From Gracilaria domingensis (lineage: Eukaryota > Rhodophyta > Florideophyceae > Gracilariales > Gracilariaceae), in NCBI GenBank assembly GCA_022539475.1, contig VCMS01000233.1:90571-154570 (forward strand): a stretch of 64,000 bases of DNA, read 5' to 3'. The notes beneath the pieces were generated by a model. The model searched no databases, had not been told where the DNA came from, and worked only from the letters and a program-made list of their open reading frames with translations. Positions 41,497 through 52,620 of this stretch are shown piece after piece (position 1 is the first letter of the stretch; each line of letters starts with the position of its first letter). Both the position numbers and the translations under genes were made by a program.

Positions 41497-42155
41497 AGAG
41501 CATATCTAGCACGGTCCCAGGTCTGCAACACAGCCTCCGAACTCTGCCAGTCGTCGTCCTGCGCTAGAACGCGGGCATGCTCCACTGTCATCTTTATCTC
41601 ATCATAGCTGGCGCCAACCTTGAACGCACCTCGAATATGACTCGCCAGTTGCACTGATGCACATCTATCGACGGACAATGCTGCCACTGCCGCCAACTCG
41701 CGTTCTCGAAGCGTCGCATCGTTACGCGAGAGCATCGCGCCGTAATTGCAAGTGATCACCCATTGTTCCACAAAAGGATGAAACTGTTTCAATCGCTTTC
41801 TCACTCGGTATGCATTACGGCCGTAAATCTGATTGAAGGTATGCTCACCCTTTTGTTCAAGGTCTGCGATGGAGGCGAGTGTGGAGTGGTCTGAGTCACC
41901 AACCGCTCCCATAATCTGCAGCGCTGCGGCTGCGTGCAGTGCGCGAGGAATCCCGATGAACGGCATTGCTTGTACCACGGCGAGCTCGTACGCTTTCTTG
42001 TGATTTTGTGGATCTATGTATCGAAAAGCGCTAGTTACACCATGTACATCTCCCCCTGCGACATGACCCGCAGCCAGTAGAATTGTTCGGAATTGGGTGC
42101 AGATGGTTGACGGCGCTTTCGGTAGTTTGGCCAGCAGAGGGTAAACATTTGACAT
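41493..42155 (-). CDS. Carboxymuconolactone decarboxylase/AhpD-like family protein
   Basis: 220 residues, all helical. The core (about 100-195) reads GEHTFNQIYGRNAYRVRKRL, then WVITCNYGAMLSRNDATLRERELAAVAAL, then SVQLASHIRGAFKVGASYDEIKMTVEHA. This is the CMD fold signature, with RERELAAVAAL and QLxxHxxGAxxxGxSxxEI. Members include gamma-carboxymuconolactone decarboxylase, AhpD peroxidase partners and uncharacterised hydroperoxide-linked proteins. The CxxC redox pair of true AhpD is missing here (only RCASVQLASH), so a disulfide reductase role is unlikely. No leader peptide is obvious. Last gene of the dense region before the retroelement block. Confidence 0.82.
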   Translation of the reverse strand: MSNVYPLLAKLPKAPSTICTQFRTILLAAGHVAGGDVHGVTSAFRYIDPQNHKKAYELAVVQAMPFIGIPRALHAAAALQIMGAVGDSDHSTLASIADLEQKGEHTFNQIYGRNAYRVRKRLKQFHPFVEQWVITCNYGAMLSRNDATLRERELAAVAALSVDRCASVQLASHIRGAFKVGASYDEIKMTVEHARVLAQDDDWQSSEAVLQTWDRARYAL

Positions 42156-43148
42156 TGTTCACGTTTTGTGAATCCAGGTTGGTAGCTACGATCGCGCAAT
42201 GGGTCTTCACACAGCCTCTCTCATGTTTATGGGTTTCAAAGGTGACCAGGCTTCGTGGGAGGGTGGGGTGTGGGGCAGAGCGCGCTCGATAACGAATTAG
42301 TCTTGTCGTGGCGGTGTGTGCGATAGCTTTGCAAACAATCGAACCCTTGCTCCTCTGTTTAGGATCGTGGCCAAGGAGAAAGTCCTCGGACTTCCGAATT
42401 AAAGAAAGAAATTGATTTCCAACCTCGAAAACTTCCTCTCCAAATGAATTTTAGATACGGATCAGAATGCAAGGTCACAAAGGTACCAAAAGGTGCAAAT
42501 GTAACATTGCATTCATTGTAGCAGTTTGGGCTTCATCTGTATGGTGGTGTAGCAAAATTTGCTCCTTTGACGAACTGCATTGTTCCTAGCTCCTTGACGA
42601 CATCGGACCCTCGAAAATTTCGAGTCCAAAGGAACTTTCAATGAAATTACGAAGGTAGCAGTTTACACGCTCCAGCTAGTGTTACCATATAGGTGTTGAT
42701 CCTACAAGTCCGTGACTACTTGCGTCGACATTACATCTTCTTTGTCGATACTCTTCGAACACTATGGTATCGATATTAGTCCATCGCACTGTGCGGATAA
42801 CTTGCGTAGCTACTTAGCAGTCCAGGCTAGGCTCGTTGTCGCCTTCTAGCCCGGACAGGAATCTAGTCGCAACAGTAAAGCATACTGCAAGAGCAAGCAG
42901 ACCTGTGTCGTTGCTCGCGTTTTCCTCCGCTCAGAGTCCTCGTGGACAGACAGGATAGCCAGCGCTCCCTGTCCGAGCACAACAACATCTCAGTGTTGTT
43001 TGTCGACAATAGGAACAATACGTTCGGCCCTTCTTTTGTAAAACAGGAAGGCCAACGCTAACGTTTTGCTATAAACAAGGCTTGGAAACTCTCTCTCTCT
43101 CTCTCTTTAGAAGGGCACAGTAATTTAATTCTGACATACTGTCAAACC
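42156..43148. other. Non-genic sequence left of the minus-strand LTR
   Basis: About 1 kb without a gene. A (CT)n microsatellite lies at about 43089-43107. This is where conserved genes end and repeats begin. Confidence 0.45.
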
Positions 43149-43911
43149 TGTTGTGCAAAACCCAGCGATGGGGAAAGACACGCAAAGGCGGTTCAGACCC
43201 TCTCTCAAGAGGCGAGCACAGCAGTAGAGCGCTCCCACAAGTACGACACGGCAATGCCGGGTGTAAGACCGGGGTCGACCCTTCCCAAGTAATGGAGGGA
43301 GCGAAGCGGCGAAGAAGAAGCGTCCAGCGGTAGAGAACACACGACACAAGTCGGCAGTAGCGTCACGTGTGTAGCACGCGGTACCTACGAGTGTGGCGAT
43401 GACACGCGAGAGCGGTAATAGCCCACGCGAGTGTGTCGAGCCACGAACGGTATGCACCGGTACACCAAGTAGTGCTACCTGTATAACAGGGACAGAAATA
43501 AAGAAAACACACACAAAGTAAACACGCGAAAGCGGTAGTGGTGTTAATGATGCCGCGAGGCGGATAATGAGCCCTGCACAAGGTGCCGACTCTCCGGGAG
43601 GAGGATATCGGTCACCAAGGGTGAAACATCAGAGCCGAACACTCGGTTGTTCGGTTTACTTCCCCGACAATGGGTGCAGCTCAACCTACTAAGTAGTGTA
43701 GAGTGCCACTGTCAAGTGTGCAACCGGGCTAGCTAAAATAAATAATAAATATCTAGAATATCCCAAAGTTGGCTGCCAACCGTCCATACACGTGTGTAGC
43801 CATCCAGCAATGATGTGCCAACCTCACCAGAGTCCTTGACCTCCACTGCACTGCAGGGGCAGTGATTTCACACCAAAAGCGAGCAAATACCGCATAAAGC
43901 GTGGCTCTACA
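43149..43911 (-). repeat. LTR (3') of a minus-strand Ty3/gypsy element
   Basis: On the minus strand it begins TGTAGAGCCAC at 43911 and ends GCACAACA at 43149 (TG...CA ends, 763 bp). It is preceded by a purine tract (AGAAGGGGG, about 43916-43924) as expected before a 3' LTR. It shares landmarks in the same order with the plus-strand LTR at 48601-49371: ggttgcacac, gggaagtaaac, ggctctgat and the end ggttttgcac. An AT-rich TATA-like stretch (gatatttattattta) lies before the presumed start site. Confidence 0.68.
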
Positions 43912-46242
43912 TATCCCCCTTCTGAGGTGCGAACACTACGTCTTCATGACGGTTGAAGCACCGGACAAACCAACAACGTTGTGCATCCAACCGCAAGAGC
44001 GGTATCTGCGAGCGATCGTGATGAATTTGCGCCATCTTACCCGTTTCTGGGTCTATATGCGTCGTCCTGTACCTCCTATGAAGTTGCGATCACCGTCTAT
44101 CGACGTGCCATAACGTTCCCGACATCGTCGTGAAAATGGTTGCAGCATGCCCAGATTGGGGTTCACTGCGTTTCATTCACGCCCAATAACGGTCCTGGAG
44201 CCCGCGCAATATGCGTTTGGGCTTCTCTAGTGGGTGCGCAACCAACGTCCTTGACGGTGCCCTTGCCCGCAGTACGGCGAGCCGACTTCCTGCCAAGCAG
44301 TGCTGCAGCAACGCTCGACACACCCGAACGGGAGCGGTCCTCCTGAACTTCGTTCACTGTCCCGGGGTTCCGGTGCTATACCTCTCTGAGGCGCCTATTT
44401 TCCCTTTCAGGGGCGGTTGCCACACTGTGGAATCGACAAGCGCGATCCAAGGTCACCCAGTACAGTAGCGACCTTTTCCTGCCCAATTCCTTCCTCTCCG
44501 AGGTCCACCGTCCCGTTATACGGTCGCTCACATCACGCAATCAAGCGGCACGTAGTCCCTAGATGGGTTCAGAAGTTACGACATTGTCGAATCAACGCTG
44601 CCGACGACGTTTCGGAAACTTCACACAAAGAAATTGGGAATTTGACATACCCGAAAAATTGTAGTCGCCATAACTTTTGAACCAGCTACGCTCTGAACAA
44701 ACCCGATACATCGGAGAACTCCTGAGAATCAGAGCTTTCATTTGACAACAAAACTGTTGGGATTGAACACCACTAAGTGGGAAAGCCCGACCCATTTCAG
44801 TTGACAAAAATGCGGTCTAAAAATAGATTGTTGAACCGAAACGGTGCCGTAGCTCCAAAGTTCTTCAAGACAATTGCGTTCGGTTTCCGCCAAAGTGTTT
44901 GTATACATCCAGTAACTACTGGTACAAAACCGTTGAAGAAACGAGCCAGTATTCACCGAGTTACGGGTCTTTTGCAGATGACCCTCGCAAGGTACTGTAG
45001 AGGTGATACACCCGACATCGGAGAACCGCGAAAAAGACCAGAAACGACTGGTAATCGATACCAACGCCTTGTGCGGCTGTACCAGAGACCGCAGAAGCGT
45101 AAAAGACGGCCTCCACAACGGAGTGAACAGTAGTAGACGTGGTCGAAAGTCGTTGACAGCAGCAATTAAACCGGTAATCCGTGAAAACTTTCAACCGGAT
45201 GACGGCGTACTAGACCTTAATCAAGGTTCAACCTCTACCGAGGGCAGTCACTAGACCTCACAGAGGGTTCGTGAAACCCAAAATCAAACACACCAGCAAG
45301 GCTGAGACAACAAATGACACCATAAAAATGGGTCGCAAAACAACAATGATCCTTCAACAAGATGTGTATCTTCCGGTCCCGTACCGTGCAGAACTCACGA
45401 GAACGTCTCGGTAAGCTTTCGAAAACCCGTGCAAACGGTGAGATGGAATGATAGGCCGCAGTGCGGGCGCAAACGAAGCTTCAGAGATATCGGTTAACCA
45501 GAAACTATCCTCGACCACGAGAGTGACGAACCCTTACAAAGGTGATGATAACCGATGAAGATCGGGGTTCTTCCGCAATATGCGTGACGGTTTCGAACCT
45601 CGGCCGCATGTGGCGTGCAGTGAGAACCGTGAAACGTGCAAAGACCGTCACTGACGAGAACGAACCCTGTTCAACGTGAAAGCCAAACGAACGAGCGGTG
45701 CTCCTCGAAAATGGCAAAAGGTGATCAAACCGGTAGATACACATGATGTACACGGAAATTGTACACCCTTCTGCTAGGGAAAAACCGTGATTGCGGTCCA
45801 CTATGGTAGTAGCGAACCCGCAAGCTGGACAAAAAACCTAACAGGTAAACAACATCGAAAACGATTGAATAGCGATTAGACACGACATGAGTCGGATTCC
45901 AACCGCAGAATGCGAGCAACCAAGTGACCCCACATGGGTGAGAGTCATATGTGAAACTCCTTCTTCATAACTTCGCATCTGAATGACAATTCCTCTCCAT
46001 AGAGTCTTCATTCTTCTTCCGAGTGTACTTCATCCTCTTCAGAGTGCAACTAAACTTCTCCTCACCTGAGGGCATAACTGATCTTGAACTCAACTCTCTT
46101 CTTCCTAGAGTGTCTCCTCACCACGCGAGTAGCGGTACAGTACTCCTCTGGAGGTTGTCGCAGTGTTCCTCGATTGAGTGTTGTCGTTCGTAGAACCGTT
46201 CGTGCGCGGTACGCGATACGCCTCCGTCTCCAACGACGTGTG
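43912..46242 (-). mobile_element. Long non-coding tail of the minus-strand chromovirus
   Basis: 2.3 kb between the integrase stop and the 3' LTR. Many short ORFs occur on both strands. Some plus-strand words near 44980-45130 vaguely recall decayed pol sequence, but not enough to call. It may be a long 3' untranslated region or an old nested fragment. Confidence 0.4.
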
Positions 46243-48591
46243 TTATCCGACCATCGCTTGATGTAGGTTAGCCGGCAACGCCGTGTTAGTTCGACGATGG
46301 TACTGCACGATCTTCGATCGGGGTAAGTGCTCCACGGGTTCGTCCGAATCCCGCGACGGCGGATAGCCATACCAGCGTACCTGGTACTGAACATACCCCT
46401 TCGGATTCCAACTGTGTCCCACGATGTGGTCTACGACGAACTCTTTCGAGTATACGCCCCGCTCGAGCTCTTCCTGCGAAGGGTCGTCAGCGCGCTGCGG
46501 CGGTGCCGTAACTTCGTGACCAGCGGTGCTGTGAGTTTCTCCTGACGCCTTCGGCGGTGGATTTGCCCTCTGCTGAGTGTTCGTTTCCCGTTTCCGGGCT
46601 TTTTCAAGCAGCTTCGCCGCTTCGGCGGGTCCGCGAACGGCTAGTTCACGCGATAGTTCCCGTCTTGACGGTGAAGGCGGACGCGGAGGCGGATTGTTCA
46701 CCACGGCACGTGCCGGTTCACGTGAAGACACGCGACGGTTCGCGGTGGTGGCACTGCCACGAGCTGTGACTGGCCCATTGTGTGGGGCGCGCTGCGCGCC
46801 CCAAGATTTGTGGTGCGCAAGCGCTCCTGCAGCTGCAGTGTGCGTTTTCCCTAAATCAGGGCTGTAATCCGTATCTCCAAAGAGCGGTGCGCCGTCATGA
46901 CTTAGCGAAACGTCATGACGTGCGACTTGCGACTTCCCCACGGCTGGGTGCAACGGTACACTACCATTACCCGAGCCGGGGTGTGTGATCTTCGCTTCAG
47001 CGAGCGTCTCCTCTTCTTTCTGCTCTGCAGTGTCTAAGGTACCGGGATCTGCCGTGACTTCCTTAGTGCGCGCCCGCGAAGGCGGTATGTGGCGGTCGTC
47101 AGCGACGGTTTGCGGCGACTGCGCGTCCGGAATACTCCGTGATACACTATCCAGCTTCGCTGTAGCCTCACTCTGCCGAGAAGTCGAGTGTTCTTGATCA
47201 ACTTCCGGCCTTGCCGTGGTAACGTCGCGAACGAGAGCATGCTCCGCGTCCTGCGCCGACGAGGCGATGGGCGCGTGTTCTGGCGACGATTCCCCCAGCG
47301 GATGAGCGATACCAGTATCCTGGGACAACCTCGAGTCCGTTCGTTGCGTGCGGTGTCCTTCCTGAAGGTCGCGATCCTTCGTGGAAGGTTGTGTATCCTC
47401 CGCAGAGTTCTGCGCGACAGCGGCCGACTGCGGCGCGTCCTTCGCGACTTCAACACGCGACAGCGGGTGATCCTTCCCACTGACAGTGGTGTCCGTAGCA
47501 ACTACGTCTTCGACGGTGTCCTGAGGCGACTCTGCCTCTGCTTCATTACTTTCCCGTGAATCACGGTGCTGCGACGGTAGCGACACCGGTGACTCACTCT
47601 CCGCGACAACGCGTGAATTCCCCTCCCCCTCCTTAGGTGGAGCGTTACGGGGAGCAGTCATCACGTCAGTTGACGGTGTAACAGACGCTGTGAAACGCGA
47701 TTTCACCAGCGGTGTATGTTCCGATACCTCGGCTTGCGACGATATAATCGGTACATCTGCGAGACCCCGTGTTGGGTGACGGAGCCCCACAGTGGGTGTA
47801 GTGTTCTGCGACGAGGTTCCTCGGTTCTCTGTCTGTCCAGCTTCCTGCTGTGTGTCCGAAAGTACTTCCGTGTGAACGGTTGGACCTCTTACCACGCGAT
47901 CGCGGGAGAAACGCTCATGAGCGTCACCAACTTCCAGTACGGCTGTGTCCTTGTTCACGCTGACAACGCGGTACGGACCATCAGCGATGGGTGAAAGCTT
48001 GTGGCGCCGCTCCTTTTCAGGGTTGTAGTACTCCTTCCTGACAAAGGCGAGGTTTCCCACTTTCAGTGGCGGTAGTGGTCTCCGTACCCGGGCATCAAAG
48101 TTCCGCTTGTAAGCGTGTTGTGCTTTCGCCATTGACGACCTGGCGACAGGTACCATTGCGGATAACCACTGCTTCCATTGCAAGTAGTGATCCCGTATTG
48201 ACGGTGACGTATCCAGCTTTGCTGATGGTTCAACCGCAACTGGCGGTGGTGTCCGTGAGAGCACGAGCTCAAAGGGCGATAAACCAGTTACTCTGTGAAC
48301 TTGCGTATTATACGCATACGTCACGGTATCCGTGTAGAGATCCCAAGTTTTCGGGTGTTCAACTGTATAAGCCCGCAACGCGGAGAGCATTGTCCGGTTA
48401 AACCGTTCGACTTGCCCATTGCATTGGGGATGATACGTCGTCGTGAAGAGATTCTTCACGTCGAGTATCCGACAGACATCCTGGAAGAAACGTGCAGTAA
48501 ACTGCGGACCATTATGTAGAGCAAAACGCCCTTTGTGGGGATGCACCGAGGTGCTTTTCATAGTTTGTTGATCCGTTACCGGCTTCGACAC
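46243..48591 (-). mobile_element. Ty3/gypsy chromovirus pol remnant: integrase C-terminal part plus chromodomain
   Basis: 782 codons. The integrase core is entered only midway: NGPQFTARFFQDVCR, then the catalytic-Glu block YHPQCNGQVERFNRTML. The base set before NG gives His where the second catalytic Asp normally stands (LHNGPQF). The GPF/Y-like region follows (KLSPIADGPYRVVSV). A long E/S/T/Q-rich spacer of about 450 residues follows, then a chromodomain at the end (EFVVDHIVGHSWNPKGYVQYQVRWYGYPP). The chromodomain places it in the chromoviruses and would steer insertion to marked chromatin. Protease, RT, RNase H and the first integrase Asp are absent: the ORF runs into the opposite-strand LTR at 48601. 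It is a truncated, probably immobile copy. Confidence 0.85.
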
Positions 48592-48600
48592 CTCAGGTTA

Positions 48601-49371
48601 TGAAAGGCTACTGGGGTAGTGCCCCTATTTTGGGGTATGCCTAGGAAGGGTAGTATTTCTGCACACGTGTGCCAAGTTGGCCCGATAGCGGGTGCGCCGT
48701 GGCAAGCCTGCCACGGTTGCACACCTGTAATGTATTGGCCGGCAGCGCCGGACAGTTAGATATTTTAATTGATATTTTCAAGTGCCGTATATAAGTGGCG
48801 GCACTTGCCGCCACTGTACGGGAAGTAAACCTCAACGAGGCCTTTGGCTCTGATCTTCTTGCCGCTTGCGCACGGTCACCAGCCCCATCCTGGGGAATAC
48901 CGCCGCAATTCCGGGCTGATCAACCAACCTCCGTCCCTGAGGAGTACTAATCCGTCGTCACGGCACTTTTCTTATCTATTTTATTGTTGTCATTTCCGTC
49001 TTACGGCTTTCGCTACTCTGCCCTACATTGTAGGTTTGTTTTATTTGTCTCGGGAGTTTTCCCGCTTATCGCGAGTCAGTGCTCCGCAGTGCGGCTCGTT
49101 TGTTGATCTTTTGTCGTCCCATACCGTTGGGCTGGATACCCCCACTCGCTGTGGCTCGCCGGAACCATCCGGATACCTACGCCGATTCTACCCCTTCTAC
49201 CTCCGACTGCACGCCCAGATCGGGGCCACCCGGATTTACACCCGGCTCGTGTTGGCCCTATCGGAGGGTTCTGCCGCTCGACTGCCCTTCACAGGGAGCA
49301 GGGCCTGAACACCCTGAGGTGCTCGTCCGCGACGCGGCTTGTTGTTTTCCCGTCGAGGGTTTTGCACCACA
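48601..49371 (+). repeat. LTR (5') of a plus-strand Ty3/gypsy element
   Basis: Starts TGAAAGGCTACTGG and ends GCACCACA (771 bp, TG...CA). A TATA-like tatataag lies at about 48788, and conserved LTR words (gggaagtaaac at 48820, ggctctgat) are shared with the minus-strand LTR. It lies directly before a primer-binding site and gag. Confidence 0.72.
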
Positions 49372-49374
49372 AAC

Positions 49375-49386
49375 TGGTCTCCCGAC
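49375..49386 (+). other. Candidate primer-binding site of the plus-strand retroelement
   Basis: TGGTCTCCCGAC begins three bases after the LTR end and is complementary to a tRNA 3' end GTCGGGAGA-CCA. The matching tRNA is not in this window. Confidence 0.55.
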
Positions 49387-49535
49387 TTAGAATCGGCTTA
49401 ATTGGCCAACGTTCGTTGGAGTTGGTTCGTTTGTTTGGAGCCCAGATAGCTGGGAATATCCGTTCTTACGGTTCTCTCATTGTCCGTTTTCGGAAGTTGT
49501 TTTGGTTGCCCATTGGCCGACTGTGTCGGTGAACG

Positions 49536-51284
49536 ATGTCGTCCCGTCGCAGGAGTGGCGCGCCACGTGCCGCTTCTGTGCCCGGTTCGTCCGGCTTGCC
49601 GGCAAGTTTGCCTCCGTTGCCGAAGGACGCACTGGAGGTCCCAGGCAATGGCGACCCGAAACCGGCTTCCCGGGGCCGCCGTTCTGATAACGGGACCCCA
49701 CCCACTCGTGGGCCAACTGAAACCGCACCTGCGGCTGATGCCGCCGCAGCGGTTGACGTTATGTCGTCGCGGTCCGACGAGTATACCCTCCGTGAATTAG
49801 AGGCTCAGGTTCGCATCCTGCAGAACTCCCAAGTGGGCCTCATCCGGGATATTACGAAACTCCGGCAACGGCTCGATGAAGCCGGTGTCCGGGATGTTTC
49901 GAGCGACGTCCGTGTTTTACGGTCTGATGTCAACCAGATTATGGAACACCGACAGGTGTCGGCTGGTCTGCACGAGCAGGCTGCCGCACGCCTGGACCGC
50001 CTGGCTACCCGTCTGGAGACGGTCGAGCAAATCATCGTATCTGATGCTGTTGCGCCGGGAGCCCCGGTTTCTGAGGGTTCTCAGCACTCGCGCCGTTCCC
50101 GGGATCGTCCGGCAAAGAAGAAGGTCAAGGTTGAGTCTGACTCGTCTTCTTCATCCTCTTCTGATGAGGAGGGCCCCAAAAAGGGATCGTCTACCGACTC
50201 TTCGGACAGCGCGGAAGAGCGCTCTCGCTATCGTGCATCCCGTTCGCGAGCTACTGAAGCCACTTCTGGCGTTGCACGAGGCCGTACGAAAGGACGGAGA
50301 CACCTCGGATTGAAGGAGTTGAAGCCGACAAACTTACTGTATCGGAAGCTACTATCTTACCGATATTATCGGCTTGATGACACGACGCCACAGAGGACCC
50401 CACGTGGGACTGGCAAAGTGCGAAATCATCTCCGACAAATGGAGCTCACGTTAAAGCCCCACAAGTTCTCTGGGGAAGATCCAATTCTTGTCTTGGATTT
50501 TCTTAGCCGCTTCGTAGCGGAAGCCGATGTACTTCGGATGAGCGAGGCACAGGCCTACATCGCGCTGCCGTACTTTTTGACGGGTGTAGCCGAAGATCAA
50601 TTCAATTCGGTTCGTGGGTCGTCTCGCGCCTCCGAAGGAGGAGTTACGTGCTGGCCGGAAGCGGTACAATATCTCCTGCGTTCTTACGCGACAGGCAATG
50701 CGATACAAGGTGCTATACTCGCGCTGCGAGACACGAAACAAGGAGCCGAAGAGTCGGAAACCGTTTATTCGACCCGCCTCAACAAGGCTTTCCACAGATG
50801 TGGCAACGTGTTCTCCGCAGCTGAGCGGTGTACGATGTTTGTTGATGGACTGGACCGATCAATTCGGACGTTGGTAGCCCATTATCGGGAGAACAAACGC
50901 CGGATTACCTATCTGGAACTCGTTCAATTTGCCCAAGCGAAGGGAGATGCAGCTCGAGCACGCACTGGCATCAAGGCGCGCACGCGCCGACTCCTTCATG
51001 TAGAAGGCCGAGACTCCTCACTGCCTCATTCGCGAGGTTCTGTTCAAGGGGGTTATGATAACCTGCACCTGTTACAGGACGATGGTTCAATGCCGAGTTC
51101 GGAATTGCCGTCGACGACGGAGCAGTCTACAGTGGACGGAGACCCCGCTCTGTACGCCGGACGTCAAGTCCCGGCATTGCCCGTGCCGCACTCTGGCGGA
51201 TATCGAAGCCAACGCCCTGGATGGAGGGACCCTCTGTGTTCTGCAAAGTGGAATATAGTCTGTTCGCTTTGGAAACTAAGCTAG
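49536..51284 (+). mobile_element. Chromovirus gag polyprotein, 3'-truncated
   Basis: 582 codons. A P/R/S-rich start is followed by a coiled coil (about 95-185, YTLRELEAQVRILQNSQVGL...DIRKLRQR-like heptads). An S/E/D-rich acidic and then basic region leads to a retrotransposon-gag capsid domain at about 300-475: ELTLKPHKFSGEDPILVLDF, AYIALPYFLTGVAEDQFNSV, YATGNAIQGAILALRDTKQG, ESETVYSTRLNKAFHRCG, CTMFVDGLDRSIRTLV. No intact zinc knuckle follows. The frame ends in unrelated sequence at 51284, where the dispersed repeat (51280-51480) begins, so the rest of gag-pol is lost. It opens in the opposite direction to the integrase remnant and belongs to a second copy of a related element. Confidence 0.85.
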
Positions 51285-51480
51285 TTTTGGGGCTATTTGG
51301 GGCGCGCGAGGGGGTAGCAGAGGCTGGCACTCAAAAAATTAAGAAATTTTGGAATATTAAATTCCATTTCGCGCAGTTTAGTTCTTGGGTCGCCTAGTTT
51401 TTGTAGAGGTTCTACTTCGCCGCACCACCCCATTCACTCTTTTCCGCGACCCTCTCTCAAAACTGCATTCGTGCTAGTTT
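51280..51480. repeat. Dispersed short repeat, copy A (GCTAGTTT at both ends)
   Basis: Bounded by gctagtttt (51280) and gctagttt (51473). Internally it shares cttgggtcg.c.ag, an A/T-rich ...aaattttgg stretch and cgtgctagttt, in the same order, with copy B at 63500-63664. It interrupts the gag ORF. Confidence 0.55.
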
Positions 51481-51690
51481 GCGTTTCCATTTTTTTTTTG
51501 TTGCAATGCCAATTGCAACTCATCCCACCTCAATCATCCCATCACTTCTTCCCAGTCCACACCACCCCCGCTCTTTACCCATTTCTCGCCCATCACGCGT
51601 TCGCATCCTCCCTCTCCGTCTCCGCCATTTTGTAGAAGTCAGGTGGACAACCCTCCCCCTTCTCGTATACCCGCCTCGCCCAAAACGGCT
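51481..51690. other. Pyrimidine-rich 3' flank of the coiled-coil ORF
   Basis: Includes a run of ten T on the plus strand near 51490 (an A10 on the coding strand of the next ORF), which could be a poly(A)-like end of a reverse-transcribed insert. No gene seen. Confidence 0.35.
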
Positions 51691-52620
51691 TCACATCCCT
51701 CCCATCCTTCTCTCCTCCTGTCCCCTCAGAATTCCCTTCGCAGTCCGCGCCACCTCCGCCGCACTCCTAAACCCAGTCACCACCGGATCTCCGACTCCCT
51801 CCCGCGGCACCTCCTCCACCACCTTCTTCATCTCCTTACGCCTCTTCTTCAGACGGCTCTTCACATCCCCAACCCCACCACCCTTTGTCTTCGGTGTCAC
51901 AGGAGACCCCTTCTGCACCGCCACCCTTCCCACACTTCCCTTCTCCGTCTTTCCCTCCACACCTCCTTTCGCCGTCTCCTCTTCCACCAATCTTTGCCTC
52001 TTGCCCAGCTCCTTCACCTCCTTCTCCAGCACGTCCAACCTCTCGTTCAGAACCCTATTCTCCTCCCGCAACTCTCCAACCTCCCTTCCCGCACACTCCA
52101 CTATCCCATACACATGATTTCTCATCTCCACTCCCAATACCGACAACGAATTCCGCAGGCTCGAAATCGCCTCAACCGAAACACCACTACCACCCCCACT
52201 CAGCACCACACCGCCCATTTCCGTTACAATCTCCACAATTCCATCGTCCAGTTGCTCCTTCATCACCAACCCCAACATCCCCACCCTCGCCTTCATCTCC
52301 CCCACAAACCGCATCTCCCTGTCACCCTCTCCGCCCCCACTCTCTATCTGGTCTCCAACCTCTAATTGACTCAGATGCACTGCACCCTTTCTCTCCATTG
52401 CGACCCCTTCCACCTCCAATTCTACACCCTTCTCCACCTCATCACCATCCCCCCTCCTCGCCTCACACTTTTTTCCTTCATCGGCCACTTCCTTCTTCTG
52501 CGACATCCGAGCAGCCGCCGTAATCACGTCCTCTTCCCGCTTTGGTGACGGCGTCGGCGGTACATCCTTCCCCTCCAACAGCGCCAACAGCTCCTCATCC
52601 TTCACGTATCCGTTCGACAT
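51691..52620 (-). CDS. Purine-biased coiled-coil protein of unknown function
   Basis: 309 residues from the ATG at 52620 (MSNGYVKDEELLALLEGK; the frame is open to 52716). Composition is dominated by E, G, V, K and R. A coiled coil lies at about 170-215 (REENRVLNERLDVLEKEVKELGKRQ). A basic stretch near 260 (KSRLKKRRKEMKK) precedes a short C-terminal block (GFRSAAEVARTAKGILRG). The coding strand is almost free of pyrimidine runs, unlike the conserved genes, and a TTAAATAG box lies about 190 bp upstream. I do not recognise the family. Position inside mobile debris and the coil-plus-basic plan would suit an ORF1/gag-like protein of an unknown element, but this is a guess. Confidence 0.5.
   Translation of the reverse strand: MSNGYVKDEELLALLEGKDVPPTPSPKREEDVITAAARMSQKKEVADEGKKCEARRGDGDEVEKGVELEVEGVAMERKGAVHLSQLEVGDQIESGGGEGDREMRFVGEMKARVGMLGLVMKEQLDDGIVEIVTEMGGVVLSGGGSGVSVEAISSLRNSLSVLGVEMRNHVYGIVECAGREVGELREENRVLNERLDVLEKEVKELGKRQRLVEEETAKGGVEGKTEKGSVGRVAVQKGSPVTPKTKGGGVGDVKSRLKKRRKEMKKVVEEVPREGVGDPVVTGFRSAAEVARTAKGILRGQEERRMGGM

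Noticed and set aside
44738-45254. Possible decayed reverse transcriptase/RNase H on either strand in the chromovirus 3' region
   Set aside because: Only vague word resemblance; no YLDD box or RNase H aspartates could be placed.
51479-52523. Long Pro/Ser/His-rich plus-strand ORFs
   Set aside because: They are antisense to the purine-rich coiled-coil ORF and consist of pyrimidine-run translation.
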